Source of the DNA: Pusillimonas caeni
Lineage (GTDB): Bacteria; Pseudomonadota; Gammaproteobacteria; Burkholderiales; Burkholderiaceae_B
Assembly (NCBI RefSeq): GCF_003545815.1
Contig: NZ_PDUW01000007.1
Span: forward strand, 186,001-250,000
Direction of reading: 5' to 3'
DNA length: 64,000 bases
The notes under the pieces were generated by a model that was given only the letters and a program-made list of their open reading frames with translations, was not told the origin of the DNA and did no database searches. Both the position numbers and the translations under genes were made by a program. Of the stretch, positions 55,097 through 63,901 are shown one piece after another. Each line of letters begins with the position of its first letter. The first letter of the stretch is position 1.

Positions 55097-56824
55097 GTGT
55101 CCTTTGTTTCGCGCCATACCGCTTTCTATCTTGTCATCCTCGCCGCTCTGGCCAGCCTGATACTTACCTTCGCCGTCAGCGCATGGTGGCTGGCGCCGAC
55201 CGTGGTGTTCGGCGCGCTGGTCGCGCTGGGCGTGCGCGACCTCACCCAGATTCGCCACACCATACGGCGCAACTATCCGGTCATCGGCAATTTGCGCTAT
55301 CTGTTCGAATTCATCCGACCCGAGATACGCCAGTATTTCCTGGAAGAAGACTCCGCCGAACTGCCCTTCTCGCGCTCGGACCGTTCCCTGGTCTACCAGC
55401 GCGCCAAGCGCACCATAGACAAGCGCCCTTTCGGCACTCAAGAAAACGTGTACGGCGACGGCTACGAGTGGATCAACCATTCGATGAACCCGACCCGGCC
55501 TAAAGAAAGCGACTTTCGCATCACCGTCGGAGGGCCGGCCTGCACCCAGCCCTATTCCCTGTCGGTGTTCAACATCTCGGCCATGAGCTTCGGCGCCTTG
55601 TCGGCCAATGCGGTCATGGCCATGAACAAGGGCGCCGCCCTGGGCGACTTCGCCCATGACACCGGCGAGGGCGGCATCAGCCGCTACCACGAGATGCACG
55701 GCGGCGATCTCATCTGGAACATCGGCTCGGGCTATTTCGGCTGCCGCGACGAGAAGGGCCGCTTTTCCGAAGCGCTCTTCGCCCAGCGGGCCACCCACCC
55801 CAACGTCAAGATGATAGAGATCAAGCTGTCGCAGGGCGCCAAGCCCGGCCACGGCGGCATCCTGCCGGCCAGCAAGGTCACGCCCGAGATCGCCGAGGCG
55901 CGCGGCATTCCGGTATGGCGCGAATGCGACTCCCCCTCGCGCCACAGCGCTTTCGATACGCCCGTCGAGCTGCTGGGTTTCGTGCAGAAGCTGCGCGAGC
56001 TCTCCGGCGGCAAGCCGGTGGGATTCAAGCTGTGCATCGGCCATCCCTGGGAATGGTTCGCCATCGCCAAGGCCATGCTCAAGACCGGCATCACTCCCGA
56101 TTTCATCGTGGTCGACGGCGCCGAGGGCGGCACCGGCGCGGCGCCCATCGAATTCGTCAACCATGTGGGTACCCCGCTGCGCGAAGGCCTGCGCCTGGTG
56201 CACAACACCCTGGTCGGCATCGGGCTGCGCGAACAGATCAAGCTGGGCGCCTCGGGCAAGATCATCAGCGCCTTCGACATGGCGCGCACCATGGCCCTGG
56301 GGGCCGACTGGTGCAACAGCGCGCGCGGCTTCATGTTCGCCGTCGGCTGCATTCAGGCCCAGGCCTGCCATACCGACAAATGCCCCACCGGCGTCACCAC
56401 CCAGGACCCCGGCCGGCAGAAGGGCCTGGTGGTGGGCGACAAGGCCCAGCGCGTCGCCAATTACCACGGCAATACCCTCAAGGCCCTGGCTGAACTCCTT
56501 GCGGCGGCCGGCGTCGAACATCCGGGCGACCTGCGTCCCCACCATATCGTGCGACGCATTTCCGCCAGCCGCGTCAGCGTGCTTTCCGCCCTGTTCCCCG
56601 ACCTGGCAAAAGGGGAATTGCTCGAAGGCAAGTACAGCCAGACCATTTTCCGCGTGACCTGGCCCATGGCCCAGGCCGAGTCCTTCGCCCCCCTGTACAG
56701 CCTCAGCGCCGCGCTTTCCGGGCTCGGGGGCCCGCCCGATGAAGGATCAAGCCCCGCCGTCGTGCCCGCCACCGCGCCGCAGGCCGATGCTCCCCCGGAG
56801 AGCAGCCCCGCCGCCCCGGCTTGA
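55097..56824 (+). CDS. Membrane-anchored FMN-binding glutamate synthase family protein
   Basis: A 575-residue protein with a GTG start behind AAGGAA. Two N-terminal membrane segments (about 8-30 and 33-50) precede a GltS-like FMN/TIM-barrel domain with ISAMSFGALSANAVMAMNKGA, GEGGISRYH, KPGHGGILPASKVT, VVDGAEGGTGAAPIEF and the Cys cluster CIQAQACHTDKCPTGVTTQDP. It resembles the central domain of glutamate synthase but lacks the amidotransferase domain and a partner subunit. The activity is not known; related stand-alone proteins occur widely in proteobacteria. Confidence 0.88.
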   Translation: MSFVSRHTAFYLVILAALASLILTFAVSAWWLAPTVVFGALVALGVRDLTQIRHTIRRNYPVIGNLRYLFEFIRPEIRQYFLEEDSAELPFSRSDRSLVYQRAKRTIDKRPFGTQENVYGDGYEWINHSMNPTRPKESDFRITVGGPACTQPYSLSVFNISAMSFGALSANAVMAMNKGAALGDFAHDTGEGGISRYHEMHGGDLIWNIGSGYFGCRDEKGRFSEALFAQRATHPNVKMIEIKLSQGAKPGHGGILPASKVTPEIAEARGIPVWRECDSPSRHSAFDTPVELLGFVQKLRELSGGKPVGFKLCIGHPWEWFAIAKAMLKTGITPDFIVVDGAEGGTGAAPIEFVNHVGTPLREGLRLVHNTLVGIGLREQIKLGASGKIISAFDMARTMALGADWCNSARGFMFAVGCIQAQACHTDKCPTGVTTQDPGRQKGLVVGDKAQRVANYHGNTLKALAELLAAAGVEHPGDLRPHHIVRRISASRVSVLSALFPDLAKGELLEGKYSQTIFRVTWPMAQAESFAPLYSLSAALSGLGGPPDEGSSPAVVPATAPQADAPPESSPAAPA

Positions 56825-56899
56825 ATCGTGGCTTCCGGATCGGCCAATAATGGGTATTTTCCCTAGTTCTATTGGCCCGGTGGATCGACTATTCTGAAC

Positions 56900-57017
56900 T
56901 CACTGCTTAACCGGCAGACCGCTGCCACCATGGCAGCCCATCTACACTACGTGAACGTAAGTGTCTCTGCCCAACTAGGCAGTAAGGCCCCGCCAGAAGG
57001 CGGGGCCTTTCAGTTTT
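56900..57017 (+). ncRNA. Candidate small RNA ending in a strong terminator
   Basis: Several local inverted repeats are visible upstream of the terminator: CTGCC/GGCAG elements near 56920-56940 and 56969-56982, and a CACTACGTGAACGTAAGTG hairpin. The unit starts after the glutamate-synthase-like stop and is not obviously a 3' UTR, being 75 or more bases away. Exact ends and promoter are not determinable. A short open frame at 56930 overlaps the terminator and is not convincing. Confidence 0.3.
56984..57016 (+). terminator. Rho-independent terminator in the 56.8-57.3 kb gap
   Basis: A perfect 11-base-pair stem (56984-56994 with 56999-57009) with loop AGAA, followed by a T-rich tail. It lies 160 bases past the preceding gene. 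Confidence 0.8.
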
Positions 57018-57256
57018 TGAAGCCCGAAACGTTCGGTCTTGCCGTCCGAAATTCTGTTCGTTCAATGCCTGCCGGCTCTTGCGCCGACGCTCACAGCTCG
57101 AGATGCCGGCCCTGCTCTGTTACTCCAGCGACATCGGCCCTGCAACGCCGAATGCGCCAGCAAACACGGCAAAACTTGTTTAACATTATGGGTTTGGCCG
57201 GTACGCCGGCCTTTTGATCGGCTTTTTCGGCCCATCGTTTTCAGGAAGTGAGCGCA

Positions 57257-57685
57257 GTGCAAGGTATCAAGCGTAAAGTCGTCTATGTTTCGCTGTACGA
57301 ATTGATCGCAATAGGCATCGCCAGCGTCGGCCTGGCCAAGCTTGCCGGGCAGGAACTGGGGCATGCGAGCGTCGCCGCCGTGGCCGCATCGGCTATCGCG
57401 ATACTCTGGAACCTCGTATACAACACCCTCTTCGAATACTGGGAAGCCCGTCAGGCGGTGCGCGGACGCGGCTTGATGCGCCGTATCGCCCATGCCCTCG
57501 GTTTCGAGTTGGGGCTGGTGATCGCGCTGGTGCCCCTCTTCGCCTGGTGGCTGCAAGTGTCCCTATGGCAAGCCTTCGTGCTGGACCTGGGCCTGATCGT
57601 GTTCTTCCTGATCTACACCTTTCTGTTCAATCTGGCGTTCGATCGGATATTCGGGCTGCCCGCCTCGGCGCTGCCGGCGTCCTAA
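57257..57685 (+). CDS. PACE family multidrug/biocide efflux transporter
   Basis: A 142-residue membrane protein with four hydrophobic segments arranged as two bacterial transmembrane pair (BTP) domains. Starting at the GTG at 57257, which has AGGAAG eight bases upstream, places Glu15 in SLYELIA exactly where AceI has its essential proton-binding Glu15; this supports the start over the GTG at 57248. The conserved WNLVYNTLFEYWE and FNLAFDRIFG are present. PACE proteins export biocides and polyamines such as chlorhexidine or cadaverine with proton exchange. Confidence 0.87.
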   Translation: MQGIKRKVVYVSLYELIAIGIASVGLAKLAGQELGHASVAAVAASAIAILWNLVYNTLFEYWEARQAVRGRGLMRRIAHALGFELGLVIALVPLFAWWLQVSLWQAFVLDLGLIVFFLIYTFLFNLAFDRIFGLPASALPAS

Positions 57686-57726
57686 GCAAGGCCGCCGCCA
57701 AGCGGCCAGGCCTTGCCAGGCCCCGT

Positions 57727-58719
57727 CTACAGCGTTTCGCGCACCTGCGCGGCTATCTCGTACGAGCGCAGGCGCGCCTTGTGCTCGAACATATTCGACG
57801 TAATCATCAGTTCGTCGGCGCCGGTCTTGTCGATGAAGGCCCGCAGCTGCCGCGCCACCGTCTCGGGCGCGCCGACGGCCGCGCATGACAGGACATGATC
57901 GAGCAGATGCTGCGCCTGCGGACCGATATTGTCGAGATAGCCCTTGACCGGCGGCGGCAGGCGGATGGGCCGGCCGCTGCGCAGGCTTACGAACGACTGC
58001 TGCCACGAGGACGCCAGGTAGTGCGCCTCGTCCTCGTCGTCCGCCGCAAACACATTGAAGCCCAGCATCACATAGGGTTTTTGTAGATACTGCGAAGGCT
58101 GGAAAGTGCTGCGATAAACCTGTATGGCCTGCATCAGCTGCTGCGGCGCAAAATGCGAGGCAAATGCGTAGGGCAGGCCCAGCGCCGCCGCCAGTTGGGC
58201 CCCGAACAGGCTGGAACCCAGTATCCACACGGGCACGTTCAGGCCCGTGCCGGGCACCGCGCGCACCGGCTGGCGGGGTTCGTCCGAGAAATAATCCAGC
58301 AGTTCCAGCACGTCCTGGGGAAATTCGTCCGCGCTCGCGGCCAGATTGCGCCGCAGCGCCCGCGCCGTCGTCTGGTCCGAACCCGGCGCACGGCCCAGGC
58401 CCAGGTCGATGCGCCCGGGATAGAGCGATTCGAGCGTCCCGAACTGCTCGGCGATGACCAGCGGGGAATGATTGGGCAGCATGATGCCCCCCGCCCCCAC
58501 CCTGATGGACGACGTGCCTGCCGCCACGTGGCTGATGAGGATGGACGTGGCAGCGCTGGCGATGCCCGGCATGCCATGATGTTCCGCCATCCAATAGCGC
58601 TTGTAGCCCCAGTGCTCGCCATGCCGGGCGATGTCCAGGGTGTGGCGGAAGGACTCCGCGGCGCTGCTGCCCTCGGTAATGGGAGACAGGTCGAGTATGG
58701 AAAAAGGTATCGTGCTCAT
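57727..58719 (-). CDS. LLM-class flavin-dependent oxidoreductase
   Basis: A 330-residue luciferase-like monooxygenase of the type-B group (MsnO8-like). It has [19 protein letters not shown] at the start, [22 protein letters not shown] and [22 protein letters not shown]. It uses reduced FMN, F420 or both. The ATG at 58719 gives the usual family N-terminus; an open frame up to 58791 runs toward the tRNA and is rejected. The substrate is unknown. Confidence 0.88.
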   Translation of the reverse strand: MSTIPFSILDLSPITEGSSAAESFRHTLDIARHGEHWGYKRYWMAEHHGMPGIASAATSILISHVAAGTSSIRVGAGGIMLPNHSPLVIAEQFGTLESLYPGRIDLGLGRAPGSDQTTARALRRNLAASADEFPQDVLELLDYFSDEPRQPVRAVPGTGLNVPVWILGSSLFGAQLAAALGLPYAFASHFAPQQLMQAIQVYRSTFQPSQYLQKPYVMLGFNVFAADDEDEAHYLASSWQQSFVSLRSGRPIRLPPPVKGYLDNIGPQAQHLLDHVLSCAAVGAPETVARQLRAFIDKTGADELMITSNMFEHKARLRSYEIAAQVRETL

Positions 58720-58784
58720 CGGTCTTAATTGGGGGCGCAAGGGTGAAAAACAAGCCGCAAAATTATGGTATAGTTTTGGTCTTT

Positions 58785-58861
58785 GGCGCATTAGCTCAGC
58801 CGGTTAGAGCGACGGAATCATAATCCGCAGGTCCCCTGTTCGAATCAGGGATGCGCCACCA
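58785..58861 (+). tRNA. tRNA-Met (anticodon CAT)
   Basis: A 77-base tRNA. The acceptor stem pairs GGCGCAT with ATGCGCC, anticodon CAT lies in ATCATAA, the TTCGAAT loop is canonical and CCA is encoded. The lack of initiator features favours elongator Met; a lysidine-modified Ile2 species with the same anticodon cannot be excluded. Confidence 0.9.
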
Positions 58862-58877
58862 AGAATATCAAGCACTT

Positions 58878-58910
58878 ACGCCAACCTTTACGGGTTGGCG
58901 TTTTGCTTTT
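58878..58910 (+). terminator. Rho-independent terminator after tRNA-Met
   Basis: A 9-base-pair stem (58878-58886 with 58893-58901) and a six-base loop, followed by TTT and another T-run, 16 bases past the tRNA. Confidence 0.82.
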
Positions 58911-59061
58911 GGGGCCGAATACTAGACAGTGTCTAATATCGAGTACTGTGCACAGTCCTGGATAAGGTCCACTGGCTGGCTCTTGCCCATTAACGGGGAA
59001 TGGGCATTCACTAGACAACTGACAGTCGGTAGGGTCGGCGCGAGGGTTCTCGCCTTGCCGG

Positions 59062-59361
59062 CTAAAATCCGTGAAACAAAAAGTCGATGGCGGCGACGAT
59101 TTCATCGTTCCGATGCTGAAGGCTGAATGCGACGCTCTTGAGTTCCCTGACCGGGACAGCAGCCATGTACTGAGTCACCATCGCGTGCTGAACACCGTCT
59201 ATGTCGAACAAAGGGTTGAGCGTCTTCGCCGGCGTGGGCGCTTGGCTCAGCGGCAGCAACGGGACAACAACCCGCGTATTGAACGGCTGCATGATGTCCG
59301 CCTGGACATTGACAAGATACCCCGAGCCTGACGGATCGGGATAGACGTTGTAGCGGTCCAT
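59062..59361 (-). CDS. ccdB: CcdB-family toxin
   Basis: A 99-residue CcdB homologue, which in the F plasmid poisons DNA gyrase. The family pattern is clear: YLVNVQADIM, RVVVPLLPLS and the C-terminal helix HRNDEIVAAIDFLFHGF. The F-plasmid protein ends WGI, and the Trp needed for gyrase poisoning is replaced by His here, so target or potency may differ. It starts one base into the ccdA stop codon, so translation is coupled. Confidence 0.88.
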   Translation of the reverse strand: MDRYNVYPDPSGSGYLVNVQADIMQPFNTRVVVPLLPLSQAPTPAKTLNPLFDIDGVQHAMVTQYMAAVPVRELKSVAFSLQHRNDEIVAAIDFLFHGF

Positions 59362-59609
59362 CAGAACATCCTGTGTTTCGCCAGCGGGAGGCCATGCTTT
59401 TCAACGAAGGCGTTGGAGCTTTCTATGGCTTCCTGATTTTCGGCCAGCCAGAGTTCCGAGCGCTTGCGTGCGATGGCCTGTGCGACGCCCGCTTCAGCCG
59501 CTTGCGAGATGTTGATATGCAGGGCTTTGGCCTCGGACAGCAAGTCGTCGGCCAGCGATACATTGGTTGCGCGTTTGGTGCCGCTGCGAGGACTACGTGC
59601 GGTCAGCAT
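59361..59609 (-). CDS. ccdA: CcdA-family antitoxin
   Basis: An 82-residue antitoxin. An N-terminal ribbon-helix-helix region (KRATNVSLADDLLSEAKAL) binds DNA and a C-terminal tail (WLAENQEAIESSNAFVEKHGLPLA) neutralises CcdB. The ATG at 59609 is preferred over the longer frame. It is the first gene of the pair. Two AT-rich direct repeats upstream are likely operator sites for autoregulation. Confidence 0.87.
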   Translation of the reverse strand: MLTARSPRSGTKRATNVSLADDLLSEAKALHINISQAAEAGVAQAIARKRSELWLAENQEAIESSNAFVEKHGLPLAKHRMF

Positions 59610-59632
59610 GTTCGGCTCCTTAGAGTTGACGC

Positions 59633-59670
59633 AATATATGCGCATGCCTTCCAATACATTATATGTGCAT
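59633..59670. promoter_or_regulatory. Direct repeats upstream of ccdA, likely autoregulatory operator
   Basis: AATATATGCGCAT and ATTATATGTGCAT, matching at 11 of 13 positions, lie 25 bases apart start to start, in an AT-rich stretch just before ccdA. Confidence 0.45.
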
Positions 59671-59808
59671 ATTAACCGAACACTCTATGCTCCTGAGCAG
59701 CGGTAGTTTCATAATCGATTTCGTTTCGTCCCCATTGACAGGAGATGGGCGCTCATCAAACACGGTTGCTTACATCGCCGACGCCCATAAATCGGTTACG
59801 GTTACGGC

Positions 59809-60126
59809 ATGCCCAACGACACCGGGGGCTCTATGCTCTGGCGTTTCTCTGCCAATAACACCCACCTCTACCCGGGCGCCTTGCTGCGCAGCCTCGACGC
59901 TCCCGGCGAATCCAGCCTGTCCGCGGGCGATGAACTGATGGTGGAGTTCAGCGATGGCATGGCCGTCAGCGCACGGTTGCTGCAAGCCGAGCCGGACGCC
60001 GCCGTGCTGCAGTTGCCCATGTATCGCACCCAACGCAACACAACGGTGGCGGCGCGAACATGGCGTATCGTGCCGGGCGGCGAAGCGGGCTTGATGCGTG
60101 TGCAAAAGCGCCTGCCTACGGTCTGA
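59809..60126 (+). CDS. Small hypothetical protein
   Basis: A 105-residue protein without signal peptide or membrane segment. It contains a small beta-rich pattern (GDELMVEFSDGMAVSARLLQAEPDAAVLQLPMY). No family recognised. The start is uncertain: ATG 59833 has a G-run upstream and is an alternative. It is 48 bases before the MetE-core gene and could be co-transcribed with it. Confidence is moderate because it lacks an identified homologue. Confidence 0.55.
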   Translation: MPNDTGGSMLWRFSANNTHLYPGALLRSLDAPGESSLSAGDELMVEFSDGMAVSARLLQAEPDAAVLQLPMYRTQRNTTVAARTWRIVPGGEAGLMRVQKRLPTV

Positions 60127-60174
60127 ATACTTGGATAAACTAGCGTCTTCCCACAAAAAGACAAAAGGACCGTG

Positions 60175-61305
60175 ATGCCCATTCTGACCACCCATGTCGG
60201 CAGTCTCCCCCGCGGTGAAGAGCTGGCGCAGTTGCTGCTTGCTCGCGATCACGGCCAGGAGGTCGATGCCGAGCATTTCGAACAAGTGGTTCAAGCGGCC
60301 ATCGATCATGCCGTGCAAAAGCAGGTCGAAGCCAGTGTAGGCATCATGAGCGACGGCGAGCTCGGCAAGGTCGGCTATGCGACGTACATCACCGAACGGC
60401 TCGAGGGCTTCGGCGGCCACGTCGATCGCACGCCCGCAAAGGATCTGGCCGACTTCCCCGACCTGAGGAAGAAGCTCAGCGCCATCATGGGAAGCCAGGA
60501 ATTCGTGCGGGCCGCCTGCATCGGCCCGGTGAGGCTGCGCACGCTCGAGCCGTGCCTGGCCGACATCCGCCGTTTCAAATCGGCTATCGAGCGGCATGGC
60601 CGAGGCGGCCGCGGCTTCATGAACGCGGCGTCGCCCGGACTGGTAACCGCCTTCCAGCCGAACCAGCATTACTCGACGCACGAGGCCTATCTGGCCGACC
60701 TGGTCGAGGCGATGCGGCCCGAATATGAAGCCATCGTCGCGGCCGGCTTCGATCTTCAACTCGATTGCCCGGACCTGGCGATGGCGGCTCATACGGGCTT
60801 CCAGGGCCTCAGCGAAGAGGAGTTCATCGCGCGCGCCTGGCAGAACGTCGAAGCGCTCAATGCGGCCACCTGCAACATTCCCCCGGAAAAGCTGCGCATG
60901 CATATCTGCTGGGGAAATTACGAGGGCCCGCATCACTGCGACATTGCCCTCGAGAAGGTCATCGGCCCGATCCTGGCGGCCAGGCCGTCGACCATCCTGT
61001 TCGAGGCCGCGAACCCTCGACACGAACACGAGTGGGAGATCTGGCGCGACGCCAAGCTGGCGGACGACAAGATCCTGGCTCCCGGCTTGATCGACAGCTG
61101 CTCGAATTATGTCGAGCATCCCGAGCTGATCCGGCAACGGCTCGAGCGCTATGTCGCGTTCATGGGCGAGGACCGCGTGCTGGCAAGCACCGACTGCGGA
61201 TTCGGAACGTTTGCCAACTACGGCAAGATCGATCCCGCCGTTACGTGGATGAAGCTCGCGGCGCTGCGGGACGGCGCCGAGCGGGTCGCAGTTCCGTCAA
61301 CTTAG
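60175..61305 (+). CDS. Cobalamin-independent methionine synthase II family protein (MetE core)
   Basis: A 376-residue TIM-barrel protein equal to the catalytic half of MetE. Zinc ligands match MetE: His and Cys in MHICWGNY, Glu in LFEAANPRHEHE and the late Cys in STDCGFGTF. It lacks the N-terminal half of MetE that holds folate. Such core proteins may use other methyl donors or serve in methylcobalamin- or dimethylsulfonio-type methyl transfer. The ATG at 60175 has AAGGA five bases upstream, favoured over the GTG at 60172. It is convergent with the receptor gene. Confidence 0.85.
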   Translation: MPILTTHVGSLPRGEELAQLLLARDHGQEVDAEHFEQVVQAAIDHAVQKQVEASVGIMSDGELGKVGYATYITERLEGFGGHVDRTPAKDLADFPDLRKKLSAIMGSQEFVRAACIGPVRLRTLEPCLADIRRFKSAIERHGRGGRGFMNAASPGLVTAFQPNQHYSTHEAYLADLVEAMRPEYEAIVAAGFDLQLDCPDLAMAAHTGFQGLSEEEFIARAWQNVEALNAATCNIPPEKLRMHICWGNYEGPHHCDIALEKVIGPILAARPSTILFEAANPRHEHEWEIWRDAKLADDKILAPGLIDSCSNYVEHPELIRQRLERYVAFMGEDRVLASTDCGFGTFANYGKIDPAVTWMKLAALRDGAERVAVPST

Positions 61306-61336
61306 CGACCCGCCCGCGAATCCGCGCAGGGCGCCG

Positions 61337-63760
61337 CTAGAAACTTCCTCTCAGTGTCAGCAGGAAGTTGCGCGGTTCGCCAAAGTAGCCGTCGGGAAAA
61401 TCAGCGATGGACGAGTAGTAGCGCTTGTCGAATACATTATTGATGTTCAACGCCGCCGACCAATTCTTGTCGAACTGGTAGGCAAGCCGGACGTCCCACA
61501 CGGAATATCCGCCCTGCAGCCTGAATGCGCTGTTGCGTCGCTCGCTCTGGTAGTGGACGCCTGCGCCGACCTGCCAGCGATGCAGGTTGCCGGGCAATTG
61601 CCAGTTCGACCACAAGCGCAGCAAATGCTTGGGCATCGCGTATTCGAACGGCCGCCCGACCCGAGATGGGTCGCTGTCGGCCAGGAACTCATTGCGATTC
61701 CAGGTATAGCCGCCGCTCAACTGCCAGCCGGGCAAGACTTCGCCGTGAATTTCCAAATCGATGCCCTCGCTTCGGACCTCGCCTGCGGCCCGGGAGCAAA
61801 AGTTCCCGTCGCACAACGGGGGGGAATCGTAATCGGTGATGGCGCGGTTTTTCTGGTCGATCCGGAATACCGCCAGCGAAGTGCCGAGCGCGCCATCGAG
61901 CAGCTCGCCCTTGATGCCCACTTCATAGTTGGCGCCCACGATGGGATCGAGCGTGTTGAGCTGGGCGTCGCGCGCTATCTGCGGCTCAAAGACGTCCGCA
62001 TAACTGGCATAGAGCGACCATTGCGGGGTAAGGTCGTAAACCACGCCGGCATACGGCGTCAGCTTTCCGCTTTCCTTGGCTTCGGACTGGCCATAGACTG
62101 AATCGTCCAGGCGCCGGTACCAACTGGCCCGCGCGCCCAATATGAGCGTCAGGCGGTCCGTCAGGTGGCTGCGCACCATGCCGTACAGCCCCTTTTCCCG
62201 AGTATCGTAGCGTGCGGCGGCGGCCGAGGACGGCGGCAGGCCTTCGAATCCGGGTGCATCGTGCCGGGGATCGAAAATGTCGTAGCTTATGTAGTTCGCC
62301 CATTGCAGATAGCCGTCGTTTCGCTTCTGCCTGGAATAGCTTATGCCCAGTACGATGTCGTTGTCGACACTCCATGTCCGGACACGCCCGCTCAAGTTCG
62401 CGTCCACTCCCTTGGCAACGGCGTCGTAGTCGTAGATGTAGCCGTAGCCCGGTACGGTGCGCGTTCCGGGTGCGGGCAAGGCGGCCGCCCAGCCGCTCGT
62501 CACCGCATCCCACGACTCGTTGACGTAGACGCCCGCAACCTTGATGCTCCAATCCGCGTTGAAGCGATGCTCGAAGTCGAGGAACAACTGTGTCTCCTTG
62601 CGGTCGGCGTCGCTCCATCGGGCGCCGATCCTGTGACTTCTCGGGACGTCGAGCGCCGTGCCATCGGAGAAGAACGGCAGGCTGCCCCGCAACGACCGGT
62701 TGCCTTTGAGACGCGAATGCGCCACGCCGAATCCCAGCGTGGTATCCGGCGCCACATCCAGGTCCAGCGCCGCATAGGCGTTGAGATTGTGGTCGCCGAC
62801 CGTGTCGACGAAATATCCCCGGTCTTCATAATCCAGCACCACCCGGCTGCGCAGCCGGCCGTCGTCGTCCAGGGCGCCTCCCGTCTCGATCCGTCCGCCG
62901 TAGTTGTCCCAGGACCCGACGCGCGCCTCGACGGCCAGGGCGGGGTAGGCCAAGCCGCGCTTGCGCACCACATTGACCGCGCCGGCGGGATTGCCCGCGC
63001 CTTCCAGCAGCCCCTGGGCGCCGCGCAGCACCTCCACCCTGTCAAGGTACACCGAGCTGCCGGCGAAAGAATTGCCCCAATAGCTGCCGCGCGGTAGCGG
63101 CACCCCGTCGTACTGAATGCTGGTTGTTGAAAAACCGCGGGAAATGATGTCGCCGCCTCCCCCCGGGCGCTTCCAGAGGACGATTCCCGGCGTATTTTCC
63201 AAGACCTCATCAATCGTATCCAGACGCTGATCGTCCATTTGTTTGCGGGTGATCACCGTGACGGATTGCGGAATCTCCTTGAGCGACGCCATCCCTTTCA
63301 TCAGGGTTGCGCCCTGCGCGCCATAAGAGCCCGACCCTTCCGTGGTCGCTTGGAGCCTTCCCTGCACCCTGACCGGCGCCAGTTGCGTCGACTCTTCCGA
63401 GGCTGGCCGCGAAAGCGATATGTTTCTTCCCGTCCGGCGAAATTCAATACCTGTTCCAGCCAGCAGGCGCCTCAAGGCATCTTCCGGGGCGAAACTTCCC
63501 GACAAGGATGACGCGGTGTATCCATCAACAATCTCTTGTGAAAAGAAAATCTGCAGCGATGCCTGCTCTCCAAGCTGGAGCAGCGCCTTGCTCAATGGTT
63601 GGGACTGAATGTTGAATTGAACGACCTGCGCGTCTTGCGCCAGCGCGGGCTCGGGAAGAGTACTGAGTCCGACGGCGATGGAGATGGCCAGGGCCGACAG
63701 GCCAATCCGCACGGCAGAGGCATGCGCGCGCAATGCCGCGCGTGAATTTATCGTTTTCAC
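61337..63760 (-). CDS. TonB-dependent siderophore receptor with STN signalling domain
   Basis: An outer-membrane receptor of about 807 residues if it starts at the GTG at 63760. The signal peptide ends PALAQD. The STN domain (about residues 45-110: FNIQSQPLSKALLQLGEQASLQIFFSQE) normally contacts a FecR-type anti-sigma factor, so it may transduce as well as transport. The plug (TLMKGMASLKEIPQSVTVITRKQMDDQR) and barrel end with the aromatic C-terminus LTLRGSF. The start is uncertain: the GTG has AGGA only two bases upstream, and a longer frame to 63919 exists. No FecIR genes lie in the window. It looks ferripyoverdine/FoxA-like. Confidence 0.86.
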   Translation of the reverse strand: MKTINSRAALRAHASAVRIGLSALAISIAVGLSTLPEPALAQDAQVVQFNIQSQPLSKALLQLGEQASLQIFFSQEIVDGYTASSLSGSFAPEDALRRLLAGTGIEFRRTGRNISLSRPASEESTQLAPVRVQGRLQATTEGSGSYGAQGATLMKGMASLKEIPQSVTVITRKQMDDQRLDTIDEVLENTPGIVLWKRPGGGGDIISRGFSTTSIQYDGVPLPRGSYWGNSFAGSSVYLDRVEVLRGAQGLLEGAGNPAGAVNVVRKRGLAYPALAVEARVGSWDNYGGRIETGGALDDDGRLRSRVVLDYEDRGYFVDTVGDHNLNAYAALDLDVAPDTTLGFGVAHSRLKGNRSLRGSLPFFSDGTALDVPRSHRIGARWSDADRKETQLFLDFEHRFNADWSIKVAGVYVNESWDAVTSGWAAALPAPGTRTVPGYGYIYDYDAVAKGVDANLSGRVRTWSVDNDIVLGISYSRQKRNDGYLQWANYISYDIFDPRHDAPGFEGLPPSSAAAARYDTREKGLYGMVRSHLTDRLTLILGARASWYRRLDDSVYGQSEAKESGKLTPYAGVVYDLTPQWSLYASYADVFEPQIARDAQLNTLDPIVGANYEVGIKGELLDGALGTSLAVFRIDQKNRAITDYDSPPLCDGNFCSRAAGEVRSEGIDLEIHGEVLPGWQLSGGYTWNRNEFLADSDPSRVGRPFEYAMPKHLLRLWSNWQLPGNLHRWQVGAGVHYQSERRNSAFRLQGGYSVWDVRLAYQFDKNWSAALNINNVFDKRYYSSIADFPDGYFGEPRNFLLTLRGSF

Positions 63761-63901
63761 TGTCCTACGATTTCCATGAATGAAGTTTCCGCGCGTTATG
63801 CGCGCACAACCCTTTGGCCAAAGGTCCCTCCGGCCGATGCATCGCGTCATCGCAAAGCGCCCGCCCTCATAAACAAGACGTGCCAACTCGCCAACTGCCG
63901 G

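Larger units (their letters stand above)
56825..57256. other. Intergenic region with hairpins, possible small RNA
   Basis: A gap of 432 bases with no convincing protein gene. The left part contains a candidate structured RNA at about 56900-57017 ending in a strong terminator. The right part has a GC hairpin at 57196-57211 directly before the PACE gene. Confidence 0.5.

Noticed and set aside
56930-57217. Open frame of 95 codons before the PACE gene
   Set aside because: It runs through a strong terminator hairpin, has no ribosome-binding site and no recognisable protein features.
60127-60174. Riboswitch before the MetE-core gene
   Set aside because: The gap is only 48 bases, too short for a SAM or cobalamin riboswitch, and shows no matching structure.
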